DNA from: an uncultured Pelagibacteraceae bacterium
Lineage (GTDB): Bacteria > Pseudomonadota > Alphaproteobacteria > Pelagibacterales > Pelagibacteraceae
NCBI GenBank assembly: GCA_902591045.1
Contig: CACIZC010000002.1
Coordinates: 1-64,000 of the forward strand
Direction of reading: 5' to 3'
Length of the DNA: 64,000 nt
Part shown: positions 20,352 to 30,105 of the stretch, one piece after another
Numbering within the stretch: position 1 is the stretch's first letter
Layout: each line of letters starts with the position of its first letter
The notes under the pieces: generated by a model
Databases searched by the model: none
Seen by the model: only the letters and a program-made list of their open reading frames with translations
What the model was told of the DNA's origin: nothing
Program-made: the position numbers and the translations under genes

Positions 20352-20906
20352 TTAATTAGAATAGGGAGTTCTGTTAAATATTTTTCTAACGTAAGGTTCA
20401 AAATCTTTAAGAGTTAAAGATTTAAAATTTGGATCAAAAGATTTTTGGTCCCATTTTTCACAAAAGTTTAAAGTATCCATATAATATTTGTGTCCTTTAA
20501 ATTTCTCTCTTTCATTTTTGTTACCGCCTAAATGGTGGGCATAATAGTACATTTGAAATATACCGTGTTTCTCGATTATCCAATGTGTTTTTTCGCTAAC
20601 ATATGGTTTTAGAACTGCTGCAGCGTATTCAGCATGATTTAAAGGAGCCAGTTCATCGCCAATATCATGAAGTAAAGCAGCTACGATCATTTCATCTTCT
20701 GCCTTATCATTAATTGCTCTTGTAGCAGTTTGTAAAGAGTGTTGTAGTCTAGAAATTTGATAGCCTTCTAAAGTAGCATTTAAAGTGTTCATAAAATTTA
20801 AAACTCTATCAGCAGTACTTTTAATAAACTTTTTTTCACGACGATCTAAAAGAAGATAATCTTCTTTTGTACCCTTTTTCATTTCTTTAAAGCTAACTTT
20901 ATCCAT
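20352..20906 (-). CDS. HD-domain oxygenase, PhnZ/TmpB-like
   Basis: GYQISRLQHSLQTATRA, AALLHDIGDELAP, IIEKHGIFQMYYYAHHLGG; TmpB-like length (184 aa); directly follows a TmpA-like dioxygenase. Confidence 0.75.
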   Translation of the reverse strand: MDKVSFKEMKKGTKEDYLLLDRREKKFIKSTADRVLNFMNTLNATLEGYQISRLQHSLQTATRAINDKAEDEMIVAALLHDIGDELAPLNHAEYAAAVLKPYVSEKTHWIIEKHGIFQMYYYAHHLGGNKNEREKFKGHKYYMDTLNFCEKWDQKSFDPNFKSLTLKDFEPYVRKIFNRTPYSN

Positions 20907-22006
20907 TAAATATTGTATTTTTTTTTTAAATATTTCATTTTACTTTCTGCAGAATCGTGATCAATATAACATCCTTGCAAATGTCTTTCTCCGACATTCA
21001 TGTTATAAGCGGTTCTTCCATGAAGAGTCCTATAATTATCCATTATCATTAGATCTCCTGGCTCCAGTTTAAATTGAATCATAAATTTTTTTGAATTACA
21101 TAGTTTTATAAAAAATGATCTGGCTTTATAAAATTGATTTAATTGATCCTTTTTGAGTACTGGTACATAATCAAGTCTTGGGCTTAATCTAACTCTTTTT
21201 AGCGAACCATTTTTATTTAGTTCAATATTTTCTCCCCAATTTTCAAGTATTGTATCTTTATTAACATACGTAAATCTGACTTTTACACTAGTAAGTAATT
21301 TAAAAAAGATTTTGTGTTTTTTTCTTAAATACTCAGCTACTGCAAATCCGTCTGTAAGCGTTGAGTGGCCACCTTTTGTATCGTTTTTAATGCAATGCAA
21401 AATTTGAATTCCTGGTATTGGTTTTCTATAAGGATTGTCAGTATGAGCAGCCAACGCATGAGGTGTATAGGCTAAATCATTTGCTTTTCTTACGGAACGA
21501 ACATTAAACAAAGTTCCAAAATTTGTTGGTCTAATAACGCCTATAGAATTAGCAAAATTTACAATAAAATTTTTTTTAGCCGGAGTATTTTTTAATATTG
21601 AAAAACCATATTTATAAAATTTTTCTAAAAAAAAGTAGCCTTCCTTATTATTAAACATGTTTGCCTTAAATCTTAAGATAAGCTTATTTTTTATCTTTGA
21701 ATTCCATAAAGAAATTTTTTTATCAAGTAAATTTTTATTTATTTCTTCTAGCAGATCATCTATGTGGTATTCAGACTCAATACCGTCTGTAAATTCTACG
21801 TTAAGTTTTTTCCTTTTAATTAAAGCTCTTTTTATTTTTAGTTTATGATTTAAATCTGAGGGATCGTACAATCTTTGCCCAGTGTTTTGGTCTAATAACT
21901 CTTGATTGTTAACCCTTTCTCGTAACCAAAGAGGGTGTAATTCTATATTCTTTTTATACAAAGAAACAAAAATCTTCTTTTTATTCTTTGCGACTCCTAT
22001 TTTCAT
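20906..22006 (-). CDS. Fe(II)/2-oxoglutarate dioxygenase of gamma-butyrobetaine hydroxylase family, TmpA-like
   Basis: N-terminal DUF971-like domain (LHPLWLRERV), HTDNPYRKPIPGIQILHC, YRTLHGRTAYNMNVGERHLQGCYID (HxD..H iron ligands). Confidence 0.8.
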   Translation of the reverse strand: MKIGVAKNKKKIFVSLYKKNIELHPLWLRERVNNQELLDQNTGQRLYDPSDLNHKLKIKRALIKRKKLNVEFTDGIESEYHIDDLLEEINKNLLDKKISLWNSKIKNKLILRFKANMFNNKEGYFFLEKFYKYGFSILKNTPAKKNFIVNFANSIGVIRPTNFGTLFNVRSVRKANDLAYTPHALAAHTDNPYRKPIPGIQILHCIKNDTKGGHSTLTDGFAVAEYLRKKHKIFFKLLTSVKVRFTYVNKDTILENWGENIELNKNGSLKRVRLSPRLDYVPVLKKDQLNQFYKARSFFIKLCNSKKFMIQFKLEPGDLMIMDNYRTLHGRTAYNMNVGERHLQGCYIDHDSAESKMKYLKKKYNI

Positions 22007-22084
22007 AAAAGAACCATATATTAATTATAAGATTTTGAAAATATTAAGAATTTAATTGTATTTTCTCATCAAATCTGTCTTTTC

Positions 22085-23374
22085 TCATTTCTTATCAGTA
22101 GCAGACAAATTTGCTCCGGTGGTTGGATCAAGTTCGATTCCTAATGGAGTAATATTCCTTGGTAAAGGTGTAAATGTTGAATCAGGATTTTCTTCTGTAG
22201 GTCTTACAGACATTCTGTAAAATCCAAATACGCTAATAATAATATGTAAAATAATTAAAAAAACAAAAAACCCACTTGGGCCAAAACTATCCATAAAAAT
22301 AACACAAGCTAGAGGACCTCCCATTGCTCCTAAACTTAAAACCAATTGGAGTCCCGCACCCGCAGAAACAAATTTTTCTTTGGGGATATAATCGTTTGTA
22401 TGTGCAATATTAATTGCGTAGATAGGAAGTGAAAATCCAGCAAAAATCGTTGTAAAAATAAAAAATATAAATTTATTTGTTTCCCAGTCTACAGCAAAAT
22501 TCATTAGTTCTGCCGATGATCCAACTGTAACAATTGATAAAAAAGCAAAAAGTGCTGCAACTAAAGAACTATAAATCATAACTTTTCTACGATCCATTTT
22601 GTCGGAAATATAACCTAAAGGCCACTGAAACAAAGCTCCAGCAATAGTAATTAAGAATATTAATAAAGAGATTTCAAAAATAGTAAAACCCATTATTACC
22701 CCATAAACAGCTGTTAATGTAAATAGTGCAGAATGAATTAAGCCATTACAAAAAGAAGTAACAACACCCATAGGTGAAATTTTATATAATTCTTTTGTTT
22801 TCATAGGACTTATTTTTTTAAATCTAGGAGCTTTACGTTTTGTAAGAAGAATTGGCATTAATGCGATTGATAATAAAAGTGATATTAAAACAAAGGGTTC
22901 AAATTTTATTGGACTGCTGAAATTTAATAAAAGAGCACCTAATGCTATAGAGCCAAAAGTTACAAACATATAGACAGATAATAATTTACCTCGCGATCTA
23001 TTATTGGCTCTATCATTTAACCAACTTTCAGTGACTATAAAAATACTTACCATACTCATTCCTGTCAAAAATCTTGCAATACTCCAAACAATAGGGTTGA
23101 CAAATATTGCATGAACTAAAATGCTTAAAGATGCCATTGACGCAAAAGCAGCAAAGACTCTGACGTGACCTACTCGTGAAACCAAGTTTGGAACAACATT
23201 GGCCCCAACAAAAAATCCTATAAAGTATGCTGACATTAAAATGCCAGTAGATATTAAACTGAAATCTTCAATTGCTGAACGAACTCCAAGTAAATTTCCT
23301 TGCAATCCAAATGCAATCATAATGATTCCATAACCGGTAAAAAGGGCCCAAGAATTTTTTAATAATTTGTTCAT
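22085..23374 (-). CDS. MFS transporter
   Basis: About 12 TM segments; FQWPLGYISDKMDRRKVM MFS loop motif. Confidence 0.88.
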   Translation of the reverse strand: MNKLLKNSWALFTGYGIIMIAFGLQGNLLGVRSAIEDFSLISTGILMSAYFIGFFVGANVVPNLVSRVGHVRVFAAFASMASLSILVHAIFVNPIVWSIARFLTGMSMVSIFIVTESWLNDRANNRSRGKLLSVYMFVTFGSIALGALLLNFSSPIKFEPFVLISLLLSIALMPILLTKRKAPRFKKISPMKTKELYKISPMGVVTSFCNGLIHSALFTLTAVYGVIMGFTIFEISLLIFLITIAGALFQWPLGYISDKMDRRKVMIYSSLVAALFAFLSIVTVGSSAELMNFAVDWETNKFIFFIFTTIFAGFSLPIYAINIAHTNDYIPKEKFVSAGAGLQLVLSLGAMGGPLACVIFMDSFGPSGFFVFLIILHIIISVFGFYRMSVRPTEENPDSTFTPLPRNITPLGIELDPTTGANLSATDKK

Positions 23375-23431
23375 GAATGAGGAGTAGTTATTCCTTCATA
23401 TGAAGAATTGCAATGAATTATTTTAATAAAA

Positions 23432-24289
23432 TTATGTTTTTTTTAATTTCAAAATGGCATGAATGGCAATTGTGATAATGATTACAGTTCCTCCAATAAT
23501 TGTTTCGATGTTAGGCTCTTCTTTTATGATCAACCAAACCCAAAAAGGTCCTAAAATAGTTTCAAGCAAAAAGAAAAGATTAACTTCAGCTGCTGTAATA
23601 TATCTTGGTGCCAAAGTTACACATACAAACGGAAGTGCAATACACACAGTACACATTAAAGGGATAATAATCAGATCATTGTTTTCTAATTTTATTTGAT
23701 CAGCAAAAAAAATTGCAAATAATGCGACCACCAATTTTCCAATCATGGCAGAAGGAACTAGATTGATTTTTTTAGCCAATCTTATAACCACAGCATTAAC
23801 AGCTAAACCAGTTGCAACAATTAAACCTAAAAAATTTCCTAAAAAATCTCCAGTATCTATTGCGCCATGAAATATGTAGATTACAGCTAAAGTAGTAATA
23901 ATAATAGCAACCCATGTTTTCTGATCAGGATTTTCTTTCAAAAAAATAAGGCTAATAATTGCTGAGAGCATTGGAGCTAAAGCAATCATAATTAATGTAT
24001 TTGCAACATTTGTATTTTCAATTGAAATAACAAATAAAATGCTAATTATAGAAAATGAAAGGATATAAACTAAACCATGCCATCCATTATTTAAAATTTG
24101 TTTTAATAAACTGGATCTATAAAAAAATAATAGACCAATTAAAATAGTTAAAAATGGAATGAATCCTCTATAAAAAATTAAATTCCATGAATCGATATTT
24201 GCGAGACGTATTAGAAGAGAGTCTGGCGTTATAAATAGAGTCCCTCCAAATGCAAGAAGCATTCCTTTTTTTTGATTGTTATATGACAT
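23432..24289 (-). CDS. DMT/EamA family transporter
   Basis: About 10 TM, duplicated EamA pattern (LIMIALAPMLSAIISLIFLKENP). Confidence 0.85.
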   Translation of the reverse strand: MSYNNQKKGMLLAFGGTLFITPDSLLIRLANIDSWNLIFYRGFIPFLTILIGLLFFYRSSLLKQILNNGWHGLVYILSFSIISILFVISIENTNVANTLIMIALAPMLSAIISLIFLKENPDQKTWVAIIITTLAVIYIFHGAIDTGDFLGNFLGLIVATGLAVNAVVIRLAKKINLVPSAMIGKLVVALFAIFFADQIKLENNDLIIIPLMCTVCIALPFVCVTLAPRYITAAEVNLFFLLETILGPFWVWLIIKEEPNIETIIGGTVIIITIAIHAILKLKKT

Positions 24290-24374
24290 AATTTTTCACA
24301 ATAGATTTTAAATAATACTATATATAATAAATGATGAAGGAAAAGATATAATGATGTATGCTTTGTTTGTTTAA

Positions 24375-25565
24375 ATGACCGCGCAAAAAAATATAATTGA
24401 TCAGGTATTTCCTGAAACTTTAAAAATTTTATCTGATTTAATAAAGTTTCCTACTATTTCAGGTTCTCCAAATCTCAAATTAATTGAATATTGCGAAAAA
24501 AGATTAAGAAAACTTGGAGTCACTTCTTTCAAAACTGTTAACAAGTCTACACAACAAGCCAATTTATTTACCACTATAAGTGGGAGAAAAAAATCAAATA
24601 GTGCTGGTATAATATTATCTGGTCACACAGATGTTGTTCCAGCTTCACCAAAAGAATGGTCCTCCAATCCTTATGTGGCAATAGAAAAAAATAATAAAAT
24701 TTATGGACGAGGATCTTGTGACATGAAAGGATTTATCGCTTGCACTTTAGCAATGGCACCATTATTTGCTTCTGAAAATTTAAAAAAACCAATTCATTTA
24801 TCATATACTTACGATGAAGAAACCGTATGTTTGGGTGCTCCCGTGATGTTGGATGATTTAAAAAAAAGAAAAATTAATTTCTCAGCTTGTATAATTGGTG
24901 AACCTACAAGCATGAGAGCTATTACAGCACACAAAGGTTATAATGAGTATATTACAGAATTTACTGGCTTATCAGGACATGCTTCGGATCCCGAACATGG
25001 GGTAAGCGCTGTCGAATATGCAATTCGATACAGTAATAAACTGATGGAATTAAGGAATGAATTAAAAAGAAAAAAACATAAAAAGAATATTTTTTCTCCT
25101 CCTTATTCAACATTACAAATAGGAAAAATTAATGGGGGAATAGGTACTAATGTTATAGCTGACAAATGTACGCTTGATTGGGAGTCTAGACCAATTACCC
25201 AAGAAGATGGGGAATTTATTAATAAGAATATTGATGATTATGCTGAAAAAACTTTACTGCCTGAAATGAAAAAAGTTTATCCAAAAGCAAATATTAAAAA
25301 AATAACTATTGGAGAAGTAGTAGGTTTTGATGAAAAAGAAGGTTCAGAGGCTGTTAATCTGGTTTGTAATTTAACAGGTGACAATTCAAAAGATGTGGTA
25401 TCTTTTGGAACAGAAGCGGGATTGTTCCAAGAATTTGGTGTTAGTACTGTAGTTTGTGGTCCAGGATCAATTGAACAAGCACACACTGTTGATGAATATA
25501 TAACTTTTGATCAATTAAAACTTTGTTTAAAAATGCTTATAGATCTGAAAAGCAGAATAATTTAA
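24375..25565 (+). CDS. argE: Acetylornithine deacetylase / M20 family
   Basis: LSGHTDVVPASPKEWSSNPY, GRGSCDMKGFIA, YDEETVCLGA, CGPGSIEQAHTVDEYI. Confidence 0.88.
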   Translation: MTAQKNIIDQVFPETLKILSDLIKFPTISGSPNLKLIEYCEKRLRKLGVTSFKTVNKSTQQANLFTTISGRKKSNSAGIILSGHTDVVPASPKEWSSNPYVAIEKNNKIYGRGSCDMKGFIACTLAMAPLFASENLKKPIHLSYTYDEETVCLGAPVMLDDLKKRKINFSACIIGEPTSMRAITAHKGYNEYITEFTGLSGHASDPEHGVSAVEYAIRYSNKLMELRNELKRKKHKKNIFSPPYSTLQIGKINGGIGTNVIADKCTLDWESRPITQEDGEFINKNIDDYAEKTLLPEMKKVYPKANIKKITIGEVVGFDEKEGSEAVNLVCNLTGDNSKDVVSFGTEAGLFQEFGVSTVVCGPGSIEQAHTVDEYITFDQLKLCLKMLIDLKSRII

Positions 25566-26452
25566 TTACGTAACTTTATACCACGTAGTCGTTCAGATCT
25601 TCTTCTTAGTAACTCAACTGTGGTTAATAAAGTAATTGATAAGGCTACAAGACATGTGGCCATACAAAGTATGACTGGACTTATTTCTTGTCGTATACCG
25701 GCCCACATTTGTCGTGGAATAGTTATCTGGTCAACACTTCCTAGGAAAAGGACTACGACCACTTCATCAAATGAAGTAATAAATGCAAACAAGGCTCCCG
25801 AGATTACCCCAGGAAGAATAAGTGGCATTATTACCTTAAAAAAAGTTTTCAACTGATTAGCGCCTAAACTTGCTGATGCACGAGTGAGGTTAGTATCAAA
25901 TCCAGTAAGAGTTGCTGTAACGGTTATAACAACAAACGGTGTTCCTAATGCTGTATGAGCTAGTATAAGTCCAGTGTAAGTACCTACAAGTCCAAATTTA
26001 GCATAAAAAAAGAAAATTCCTGCTGCAGTTATAATTAAAGGAACAATCATTGGTGAAATTAAGACAGCCATAATCAAACCCTTGAAAGGCATATTTGGTC
26101 TACTTAAGCCCAGAGCTGCCATAGTACCTAAGGTTGTTGCTAAAAAAGTTGCTGATAAACCAATAATGAAACTGTTTACCGTACCTAACATCCATTTGTT
26201 TGTGCATACAGTTGTGATAATATCGTCTTCTCTGCATATACCTAACATCTGTCTGTACCATCGAAGAGAAAATGCTTCTGGCTCCAGTCTTAGCATTTCT
26301 GGAGTAAAACCAAAGAAGGGTGATTGATTAAAAGACAAAGGAATAATAATAAAGATCGGAGCAATTAAAAAAAAGAATACTAGTCCACAATAAAATAAGA
26401 AACCATAATAACCAATTCTTTGTCCCGTTGTTGTATATGTTGGTAAAGCCAT
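25562..26452 (-). CDS. Spermidine/putrescine-type ABC transporter permease (PotC-like)
   Basis: EAA loop LTRASASLGANQLKTFFKVIMPLILPG. Confidence 0.88.
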   Translation of the reverse strand: MALPTYTTTGQRIGYYGFLFYCGLVFFFLIAPIFIIIPLSFNQSPFFGFTPEMLRLEPEAFSLRWYRQMLGICREDDIITTVCTNKWMLGTVNSFIIGLSATFLATTLGTMAALGLSRPNMPFKGLIMAVLISPMIVPLIITAAGIFFFYAKFGLVGTYTGLILAHTALGTPFVVITVTATLTGFDTNLTRASASLGANQLKTFFKVIMPLILPGVISGALFAFITSFDEVVVVLFLGSVDQITIPRQMWAGIRQEISPVILCMATCLVALSITLLTTVELLRRRSERLRGIKLRN

Positions 26453-26458
26453 GGTAAT

Positions 26459-27712
26459 TTATCCTAATTTTATATTTTCAATTCCAACAATTTTATTATA
26501 CGCCCAATACAAAACTAACATAACTGCTAGCAGTATTGCCCCTAGTGCTGAACATAGCCCCCAATTTAAAGTTGTTTTTAAATGATAAGCTATAAAGTGA
26601 CCAATTAATAAGCCTTCTGAGCCTCCTACCAGTTCTGGTGTGATAAAGTACCCAATAGCAAGAACGAAAACTAGCAAACCACCAGCACTAATTCCAGGGA
26701 TCGTTTGTGGCATATAAATTTTATAAAAAGCGTGCATTGGTTGAGCTCCTAAATTTAAAGCTGCACGCATATAAGTTGGAGAAATTGTTTTCATAACACT
26801 ATATAACGGAAGCACCATAAACGGTAATAAGATTTGGGTCATAGCTATTAATGTGCCGGTTTTGTTATATATTAACTGCATACGATTTTCGTCGGCTATA
26901 ATTCCTGCCCAAACCAAAATGCTGTTAAAAATTCCTTTTTGCATCAAAATCACTATCCATGAAACTGTTCTAACTAATAAAGAAGTCCAGAAAGGTAACA
27001 AAACACAAATCATAAGTAAGTTACTGAATTTTAATGGTAATGTGGCTAATAAATAAGAAATTGGATAGCCTAAGATTAAACAAAATAATGTTACAAGAAC
27101 ACTGACCTCAAAAGTAAGCCACCAAGTTGAATTATAGATCCTTCTTTTTTCTGGTTGTTGAATAATTTTTTTATTTGAATCGTATGTTAAATCTACCGCA
27201 TTTAAATAATAACCCATAGTATATGGGTCAACCATCTGTCCTAGTGCTTTCCAATATTCTATGTTAGCCCATCTTTTGTCTATTGCGATCATCTTTTCTT
27301 TGTAAGGACCTTCTTTGATTTTTTTGAATTGTCTTTTTGATTTTTTAATTAAACTCTTCCAACCAGACTTGCTATAATTCATACGGGTACTAGCTTTACC
27401 AATTTGCCGTCCGTCTGCAGTTATAACTTCGTTGAATAAGGTAGCATACATTTCTTCACTAGGAAGATCACTTTGGTCCCATTTTTTATAAATCTCAAAA
27501 GTTTTTGGAAAGACTGTATTAATTTGCTTATCATCAACACTTCTCGCCAACATATTAAATATAGGAAAAACGAAAGTGATAAGAATAAAAAGTAATAAGG
27601 GTAAAACTAAAGTAAATGCCCGAATTTTGTTTTTTCTTTCAGCTTTTTTAAGACTGACTTTTAAGGGTATCCCGTCAGTCGTTAATATTTGATTATTTGC
27701 TGCTTGACTCAT
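26459..27712 (-). CDS. Spermidine/putrescine-type ABC transporter permease (PotB-like) with large TM1-TM2 insertion
   Basis: EAA loop YMRAALNLGAQPMHAFYKIYMPQTIPG; about 140-residue hydrophilic segment after TM1. Confidence 0.88.
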   Translation of the reverse strand: MSQAANNQILTTDGIPLKVSLKKAERKNKIRAFTLVLPLLLFILITFVFPIFNMLARSVDDKQINTVFPKTFEIYKKWDQSDLPSEEMYATLFNEVITADGRQIGKASTRMNYSKSGWKSLIKKSKRQFKKIKEGPYKEKMIAIDKRWANIEYWKALGQMVDPYTMGYYLNAVDLTYDSNKKIIQQPEKRRIYNSTWWLTFEVSVLVTLFCLILGYPISYLLATLPLKFSNLLMICVLLPFWTSLLVRTVSWIVILMQKGIFNSILVWAGIIADENRMQLIYNKTGTLIAMTQILLPFMVLPLYSVMKTISPTYMRAALNLGAQPMHAFYKIYMPQTIPGISAGGLLVFVLAIGYFITPELVGGSEGLLIGHFIAYHLKTTLNWGLCSALGAILLAVMLVLYWAYNKIVGIENIKLG

Positions 27713-27714
27713 TT

Positions 27715-27751
27715 GAATAAAAAAAAAGGCGGATAATAAATATCCGCCTTT
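27715..27751 (-). terminator. Hairpin plus U-tract between potD-like and potB-like genes
   Basis: Minus strand AAAGGCGGATA-TTTAT-TATCCGCCTTT (11 bp perfect) then TTTTTTATT, ending a few nt before the potB-like ATG. Confidence 0.85.
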
Positions 27752-27766
27752 TAATATTTTTTAATA

Positions 27767-28876
27767 TTACTTCTTGTTACCTGCCATCCACGCTGTCCAT
27801 TGTTCTTTTAGTTCAGCGTTGTTGTCAGCCCACCATACAGGGTCCGTAAATACAGATTTTTTCAATCTTCTTTTAGTATTCGGCATGTGTGGTAGCACGT
27901 CTACACCAGTGTGGAACCAAGGTTCATTTGCTTTAATGATCTTAGTACCGCAATCTCTCATAGGCATGTAAGTAATGTACTTAGCTTGTCCAGCTTGAGA
28001 TTCACAACTAGTAGCGTGTTTTAAGAATTCAATAGCTTCTGCTTTATTTTTTGAACCCTTAGGAATAGCTACCCAGTCTCCGTCAAGTACTTGGCCTTCC
28101 CAAATGTAATCGAAGCTAGCGCCTTCTGAAAGAATAGCAGCTCCGGCACGACCATTGTACACGATAGACATAACTACTTCACCGCTTTTTACTAGTTCTA
28201 ACGGTTGAGCTCCTGCTGACCAGTGAACTACATGTCCTTTAAGTTCTTCAAGTTTAGCAAATGCTCTGTCTGGCCCACCTTCAGCCTGTAAAACAGAATT
28301 TACTTTAGTAGGTTTAACTCCGTCAGCAACAAGTGCCATTTCAAGAACAGCTTGTGGCCATGTGTGAACACCTCTTTTTCCTGGGAATTTTTCAACGTCA
28401 AAGAAATCTTTCATTCTTGTCGGTTTTTTTCCAGGAAAAGCTTTTGGATCAAAAATTACAACATATGACCAAAAGATTTGTGGTGCTGAACATTCTGAGA
28501 TTGGTCCGCTTGAACCAGCACCATTTTCTTTAATACTAGCGCTGTATTTTCCACCTTCCCAAGTGTCCATGTCAAGTTTTTCAAATAAGCCTTCGTCGCA
28601 ACCATTGATCATGTCTACAGGTAGACCGTCAACAACGTCCCACTTAACGTTTCCTGACTCAACTTGAGCTTTTACTTCCCCAAGACCACCGTTGTAGTTT
28701 TCTACTCTAACCTTAGTTTTCCCGCTTTTAACAGGTCCCCAAGTATCAATGTAAGCTTTTTGTTGGCTCATTGTGTATGCTCCACCCCAAGAAACAAATG
28801 TAAAATCAGCATAAGCCGTAGCTGTAAATGCTAACCCTACTATTGCTAGTAAAGCAACTTTTATTGATTTAATCAT
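27767..28876 (-). CDS. Spermidine/putrescine-type (PotD/PotF-like) extracellular solute-binding protein
   Basis: Signal peptide; FTFVSWGGAYTMSQQKAYIDTW; AIPKGSKNKAEAIEFLKHATS. Confidence 0.88.
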   Translation of the reverse strand: MIKSIKVALLAIVGLAFTATAYADFTFVSWGGAYTMSQQKAYIDTWGPVKSGKTKVRVENYNGGLGEVKAQVESGNVKWDVVDGLPVDMINGCDEGLFEKLDMDTWEGGKYSASIKENGAGSSGPISECSAPQIFWSYVVIFDPKAFPGKKPTRMKDFFDVEKFPGKRGVHTWPQAVLEMALVADGVKPTKVNSVLQAEGGPDRAFAKLEELKGHVVHWSAGAQPLELVKSGEVVMSIVYNGRAGAAILSEGASFDYIWEGQVLDGDWVAIPKGSKNKAEAIEFLKHATSCESQAGQAKYITYMPMRDCGTKIIKANEPWFHTGVDVLPHMPNTKRRLKKSVFTDPVWWADNNAELKEQWTAWMAGNKK

Positions 28877-28900
28877 ATTTTTTCCCTCTTTATATTGATT

Positions 28901-28916
28901 AATTATACGTATAATT
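28901..28916. promoter_or_regulatory. 16-bp perfect palindrome upstream of the potD-like gene (putative operator)
   Basis: AATTATACGTATAATT. Confidence 0.45.
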
Positions 28917-28966
28917 CGATAATTAAAACAAATTGAGAAAGTGATGTAAACCGGAAAAGTGAGAAA

Positions 28967-30055
28967 TTAACCCAGGTCTAACGCCCTTGAATCACTTGCT
29001 TTCCAAGAGAGTTTTACTGAAGTTCCTGTTTTTAAGTTTGCTCCTTTGTAGGAATTAGGAACTTTTACAATAAATTGATCATTTCCACAAACTTCAACCC
29101 TTGTGCGAATATGGTCTCCTAGGTAAATTAGTTCTTTCACTGTTCCGTCAAAAGTATTTTCAAAATTAGTATCTGGAGAATTAATTTCAACTCGTTCTGG
29201 ACGTAATGATACTGTTGATCCCTCACCCACAGCTTTTACATTTACTTTCAGAGATTTTATCTCTTCTCCTTTTTCTGTTTTAATTACACACGAATTACCA
29301 TTGATAGATTTTACTTTTCCTTTAAGTTGATTATTTTCTCCAATAAACTGAGCTACAAATGCACATTCAGGTTTTTCATATAAAATATCTGGTGTTGATA
29401 TTTGTTGAATCTTTCCATCATTAAAAACTGCAATTCGATTTGACATTGTTAAAGCTTCACTTTGATCATGGGTAACATAAACAACTGTAATTCCAATATT
29501 TTCATGAATATGTTTAATTTCATATTGCATTTGTTCTCTAAGTTTTTTATCTAAAGCACCTAAAGGCTCATCCATCAAAACAAGTCTTGGCTCAAAAACT
29601 AGCGCTCTTGCTAGAGCAACACGTTGTTGTTGACCACCTGATAACTGCATTGGCATACGATTGCCAAAGTCTTGAAGTTCAACCATAGATAAAGCTTTTT
29701 TAACTTTATCTTGAATCTCAGATTTATTTAGTTTTCTAACTTCGAGAGGAAATGAAAGATTTTCGTTTACAGTCATATGTGGAAATAAAGCATAGTTTTG
29801 AAAAACCATACCAATTCCTCTTTTATAAGGAGGGATGCTGCTGATCGCATCTCCATCTAAATATATTTCACCGCTAGTGGGTGTTTCAAATCCAGCAAGC
29901 ATCATTAATGTAGTGGTTTTTCCCGAACCAGAAGGCCCAAGCATTGTAAGAAATTCTCCTTTTGGAATATCTACATTAAGATCTTTAACTACAAGAACAT
30001 CGCCATCGTAGCTTTTATCTACTTTATCAAATTTTACAAAACTATTCGAAGACAT
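28967..30055 (-). CDS. Spermidine/putrescine-type ABC transporter ATP-binding protein (PotA-like)
   Basis: [38 protein letters not shown]-terminal TOBE domain. Confidence 0.92.
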   Translation of the reverse strand: MSSNSFVKFDKVDKSYDGDVLVVKDLNVDIPKGEFLTMLGPSGSGKTTTLMMLAGFETPTSGEIYLDGDAISSIPPYKRGIGMVFQNYALFPHMTVNENLSFPLEVRKLNKSEIQDKVKKALSMVELQDFGNRMPMQLSGGQQQRVALARALVFEPRLVLMDEPLGALDKKLREQMQYEIKHIHENIGITVVYVTHDQSEALTMSNRIAVFNDGKIQQISTPDILYEKPECAFVAQFIGENNQLKGKVKSINGNSCVIKTEKGEEIKSLKVNVKAVGEGSTVSLRPERVEINSPDTNFENTFDGTVKELIYLGDHIRTRVEVCGNDQFIVKVPNSYKGANLKTGTSVKLSWKASDSRALDLG

Positions 30056-30105
30056 AATAATGATTGATGATTAAAACATTTGTAAAAAAATATATCAAGT
30101 TTTTT

